DNA of 64,000 bases, taken from the NCBI RefSeq assembly GCF_021347895.1, contig NC_067113.1, positions 38,975,474 through 39,039,473 on the forward strand, written 5' to 3'. The notes below the pieces were generated by a model. That model made no database searches, was not told where the DNA came from, and was given only the letters and a program-made list of their open reading frames with translations. This document shows, piece by piece, positions 60,470 to 64,000 of this stretch (positions are counted from its first letter, which is position 1; each line of letters opens with the position of its first letter). Made by a program: the position numbers and the translations under genes. This DNA comes from Acanthochromis polyacanthus. Its lineage: Eukaryota; Chordata; Actinopteri; Pomacentridae.

Positions 60470-60960
60470 GGAAACACGTGTCCAGAATGACTCAGAGTTT
60501 ATCTAATGTGGAAAAAAAATGGTGAAAAATATCTTAAACTGTGTCGAATGCGAGAAGAATCTGTCAATGAGTAAAAATTTACCTAAAATTTGTCCAAAAG
60601 ACTCAAAACTTGTCTAATGTGGCAAAAAATCTGTCGGAAATAACTCAAAAATTGTCCAAAATTGACAAAAAAATGGTCAAAAATTACTAAACTTTTGTCT
60701 GAAATGACCAAAAGTTTGTCCACGGTGATTACTATTTCGTCCCGATCGACTCAAAATTTGGTCTTTGAGAAGAATCCGTTCAAAATGAGTCAGTTTTGTC
60801 TGTAATTACTAAAAAATGGGCAAAAATGACTCAAAATGTGCTTAATCTGAGAAGAATCTGTCAAACACGACACAGAATTTGTCCTAAATGACTTAAAATT
60901 TGTGTAATCTTATTTAAAAAAGTGTCGAATGTGAGAAAGATTTTAAAAAATGGTTCAGTT
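60470..60960. repeat. Degenerate 'gtccaaaatgactcaaa' repeat downstream of rab21
   Basis: The same family and direction as in rab21 introns (gtccaaaagactcaaaactt, aatgtgagaagaatctgtc). Confidence 0.65.
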
Positions 60961-61620
60961 GATCTGCATGTACAGCATCAATATTATGTACAAACATTTG
61001 TTCAAGTAAAAAATTGTTTTTTTTAAAGAAGGCATCTTAAGTTAAAACTGTGGAATAATTCTCACAAATGAAATAAAAAAATGTTTAAACAAAGTTTAAT
61101 CTGAAATATTACCATAATGAGCTGAAAATCCCATTTCAAGGTAAAAAAATAAATGTTTACTCAAAATCATGAGTACAAATTTAAAAGATAAAAGATTAAA
61201 AGACAAATATTTATTTCATGGTTCAAGATTTGTGCTAAAAATCTAAATTATTTCATTTAAAAGCAACTTTTTTGTCTTAATGAGTCAAATTTGTGACAAA
61301 AAGCGGACAAATTCTGAGAATAAAAGTCAAAATGAGGAGATTTTGTTTCTGTTTTCCATCTGTAAAGACTCAAACTAGCAGTAAAATCACAGTAAATCAT
61401 TTTAAAATGTCTGTTTTTAGCTTCTCTGGTTTAATTTCCTGCGTTTTGACTCAAAGTTTGATGTAAAACTGTTGATTTCTTTGAGCTGGTTTCCTGTTTG
61501 CAGTTCAGTCGATCGGCCAGCAGAGGTCAGGTTTGCTCTGAAAATAAAAAACTAATGAGAATTTATCAAGAAAATCTGTTTCTCTGCTGCTTTGATGTGT
61601 TTATATCAGCAGCTTATCAC
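60961..61620. other. Intergenic, no recognised feature
   Basis: AT-rich with no coding signal. Confidence 0.3.
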
Positions 61621-61629
61621 AGTTTACGT

Positions 61630-63130
61630 GAGAAAGGTAAAGAAAAGACCAAAAAGAGACGAAAATGATTCCAGTAAGACGCAAAACGGACACGAAAAAA
61701 TGACCAAAAACAGAAAACGGCAAAAAGTTAAGAGAATACAACAAAAGAACACAAAATGATGCAAACAAATGAACAAGAGATACAAAATCACCAAAAACAA
61801 AATAACTAGAAAGACACAAAATGACACAAAACAGCCACGAAAAACACCAAAAAGGCATATAATGACCAGAAAATAACAACATAAAGTCACAAAAACATGA
61901 CAGAAAAAAGCAAAAAGATGTAAACAAACGAAAATGAGACGTAGAATTATTAGAAAAAGACACAAAACAGCCACAAATAACTACCTACAGACACAAAATG
62001 ACCGAAAACAGACGCAACTTGGGCAGAACTAGACAGAAAACAACAAAAAAAAGTCATAAAAACATTACAAAAGAGCAAAAAATGACCACAAATAACTACT
62101 AAGAAAAGGAAAAATGACCAAAAACAGATTAAAAAAATGATGTAAAGTGAAAAAAAGAGGAGGAACGTTATCGCAGCGTTCTGACGGTGTTCTCACCAAA
62201 CCTTTCTAGAACATCGTTTTCCCTTTAAGAAGAACATCAACTGGAAACATTAGCGGAACCTTTTCAGAATGTTTTAGAACCAACAGATTCTGATGTTCTG
62301 CTTCTTTAAAAACACAATAAAGATCAGTTCTGTTAACACTGACGGAGTGTGTGTGTGTTTTATGGAAATCAGACAGTAAGTCTTTATATTTCAGGTGTGT
62401 GTCGGTGTCAGGTAAAGGTGAGACACACACACACACACACACACACTAATCATTAACCCGTCGGTGTGTTTCCGTCTTTACGAGGACGTTTTGAAGTTCA
62501 GGACCTCAGAAGTTTGTTTACTTTAAACTGTTTTAGTTGATGTGACTTCAAAAGAATAAAATGAAAGTTTCTACACATTAATTACAGAAAAACACGCGTG
62601 CAGCTATGTGGTATGTAGAATTATAACACGTTAAACTGGAAAATAACCATGAAGAGAATCAGTGTAAAAGTGATGCAGAATCTTCAAAATGGACAAAAAA
62701 ATAGACGCAAAAGCACCAATAAAAGAGCACAAACTGAGCAAAGAGAGGAATACAGTGATGAAAAAAGACAAAGACACAAAAAACAACAAACAGACGGGAA
62801 AAAAATGAGCTGATAGAAAGACAAAAAATGTCAGAAATTAATGAAGAAGAGACACAAAATAAACACAAATGCATGTTTAAATAATTAAAAAGAGCTGAAA
62901 ATAGAACAAAAATTAACAGAACAACACCGAGAAAGAGACCAAAGTGACCGAAAAGAGAGAAAACGACGACAGAAGACAACAAACAGCTCCAAAAGAAAAC
63001 TGATTAACCACAAAAGACGTGAAAAATCAATGAAAAATAAATACAAACAGATGGAAAACTGTCGGGAACAGACAGAAACGGACATAAATGAGATGCTAAA
63101 TGTTGAAAAAGCAACAAAACAACCTTAAAC
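61630..63130. repeat. Two blocks of degenerate 'agacacaaaatgaccaaaaac' array
   Basis: 61630-62160 and 62680-63130 are A-rich arrays with a loose 20-24-bp period. They create long spurious minus-strand frames because stops are rare. 62160-62680 between holds an (AC)12 microsatellite at about 62423-62446 and no gene. Confidence 0.75.
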
Positions 63131-63595
63131 TAAAGAAAAAATGTTGAGAAAAAGCTGCAAAATGACAAAAATAAAGAAGAAAAATTATTAAAAGTTACAA
63201 ACACTAATTCTAGTTTTAAAAAAATCCCAAAACTCTCATGTTAAAGCCAAAATTTTTTTTAAAAAATCCACTGAATATTCAACTTTTTCTGTTACACTTG
63301 GGGCCAGATTTTGTAAAAATAAAATAAAATAAATAAATTTTAAAAAGTTAAAATCAGACATTTTTAAAACATTTAAAGTTATTTTTATGACAGAATTCTG
63401 CCTTAAATCGTGATTTTATTTGCAATAAATGCAGAAAACCAACTGGATGCACAGAAATCAATAATCAATCATCAATGAACTGAATTAAAACTTCACTGGA
63501 AAATATTAAAGTTGATTTTTTTGCATAAAATGATCAGAAACGTGTGAAATTTCACGCGAGAACAAACATGTTGACTGAGATGTTGTTTGCAGCAC

Positions 63596-63612
63596 GCGCA
63601 CACACACACACG

Positions 63613-63646
<34 letters not shown>

Positions 63647-63660
63647 CACGCACACACACG
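63596..63660. repeat. (CA)n(GA)n(CA)n microsatellite next to a promoter
   Basis: CA repeats with CG interruptions, then (GA)8, then CA again, ending 5 bp before the TATA box. It is a Z-DNA-prone, length-variable tract. Confidence 0.95.
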
Positions 63661-63664
63661 GCTC

Positions 63665-63671
63665 TATATAA
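63665..63671 (+). promoter_or_regulatory. TATA box of the rightmost gene
   Basis: TATATAA within ctctatataacgtgg. A start about 30 bp downstream (near 63695) would give a 5' UTR of about 150 bp before the ATG at 63848. Confidence 0.6.
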
Positions 63672-63847
63672 CGTGGACGGGCTGAACTCTCCTCAGTGAG
63701 TGGACGGACTCACAGCCTGCTGGATCTCCTCTGGTTCCACTTAGAACCTCCAGTGATCCGGTTCCACTGAGCGGAGAACATCGCGGTTTCGATCCGAGAT
63801 TAGCGCCTCTTCACCTGACGCAAAACCTTCCAGGACCCGCGGAGGAC

Positions 63848-64000
63848 ATGCGGGGCTGCGTGGCTTTGTTGGCCGCCTTTGCAGCCCTCTCGGCCGGCTT
63901 CCGGAGCTCCGTGTCCGCGGTGCAGAGCTCCGCAGCGTCCCAGGTGCAGGAGGCTGCAGCAGCGGGGAACAGCTCCGCGGTGCCCCGGGGGGAGAGCTCC
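63848..64000 (+). CDS. N-terminus of a secreted or membrane protein (truncated by window end)
   Basis: 51 open codons from the ATG to the edge. Begins MRGCVALLAAFAALSAGF, a good signal peptide with likely cleavage near residues 18-24. It continues Ser/Ala-rich with one N-glycosylation sequon (NSS, residues 42-44). CpG-rich, with a TATA box 180 bp upstream and an ATG in fair context (gaggacATGc). The family is not recognised. It does not look like TBC1D15, the next gene in human. Confidence 0.6.
   Translation, partial: MRGCVALLAAFAALSAGFRSSVSAVQSSAASQVQEAAAAGNSSAVPRGESS

Noticed and set aside
61601..63085. Several 60-120-codon minus-strand frames rich in Phe/Cys/Leu
   Set aside because: They lie wholly inside A-rich 'cacaaaatgac' arrays. 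Overlapping frames with the same composition indicate low complexity.

Overview
The window looks like a teleost (ray-finned fish) chromosome segment. It carries long AT-rich introns, Tc1-like, hAT-like and L1/Tx1-like mobile elements, many degenerate minisatellites, and three spliced vertebrate genes. The order ptprr - tetraspanin - rab21 matches the known human 12q21 order PTPRR-TSPAN8-(LGR5...)-RAB21, so this is conserved vertebrate linkage. No prokaryotic features, CRISPR arrays, tRNA or rRNA genes were seen.

Layout. 1-18.8 kb: the 5' part of ptprr on the minus strand (five coding exons; the phosphatase domain lies beyond the left edge). Its 12.3-kb second intron and 4.7-kb first intron are full of repeats: a TIR element, 60-bp, 97-bp and 200-bp tandem arrays, Tc1 transposase remnants, and a 743-bp MITE. 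18.8-23.2 kb: divergent intergenic DNA with a long degenerate minisatellite. 23.5-34.6 kb: a nine-exon tetraspanin gene on the plus strand, read completely (266 aa). Its last intron is a minisatellite running straight into the splice acceptor. 34.6-44.7 kb: intergenic, holding a full-length L1-like retrotransposon (both ORFs open, 16-bp target-site duplication) inserted into an older repeat. 45.0-57.8 kb: rab21, complete in seven coding exons (223 aa). Two perfect GTCACGTGAC palindromes lie in intron 1 and another tandem array abuts an acceptor. 57.8-63.6 kb: repeat-rich intergenic DNA. 63.66-64 kb: a TATA-box promoter and the start of a signal-peptide gene cut by the window end.

The genes do not form a pathway. 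ptprr encodes a receptor tyrosine phosphatase, the tetraspanin organises membrane microdomains, and rab21 controls early-endosome and integrin traffic. Exon boundaries were derived by hand from GT/AG sites, reading phase and family recognition. I did not find a clearly new biological system. The strongest leads are the paired CLEAR-type palindromes in rab21, the intact and probably young LINE with a YY1-like site near its 5' end, and the minisatellites fused to splice acceptors.
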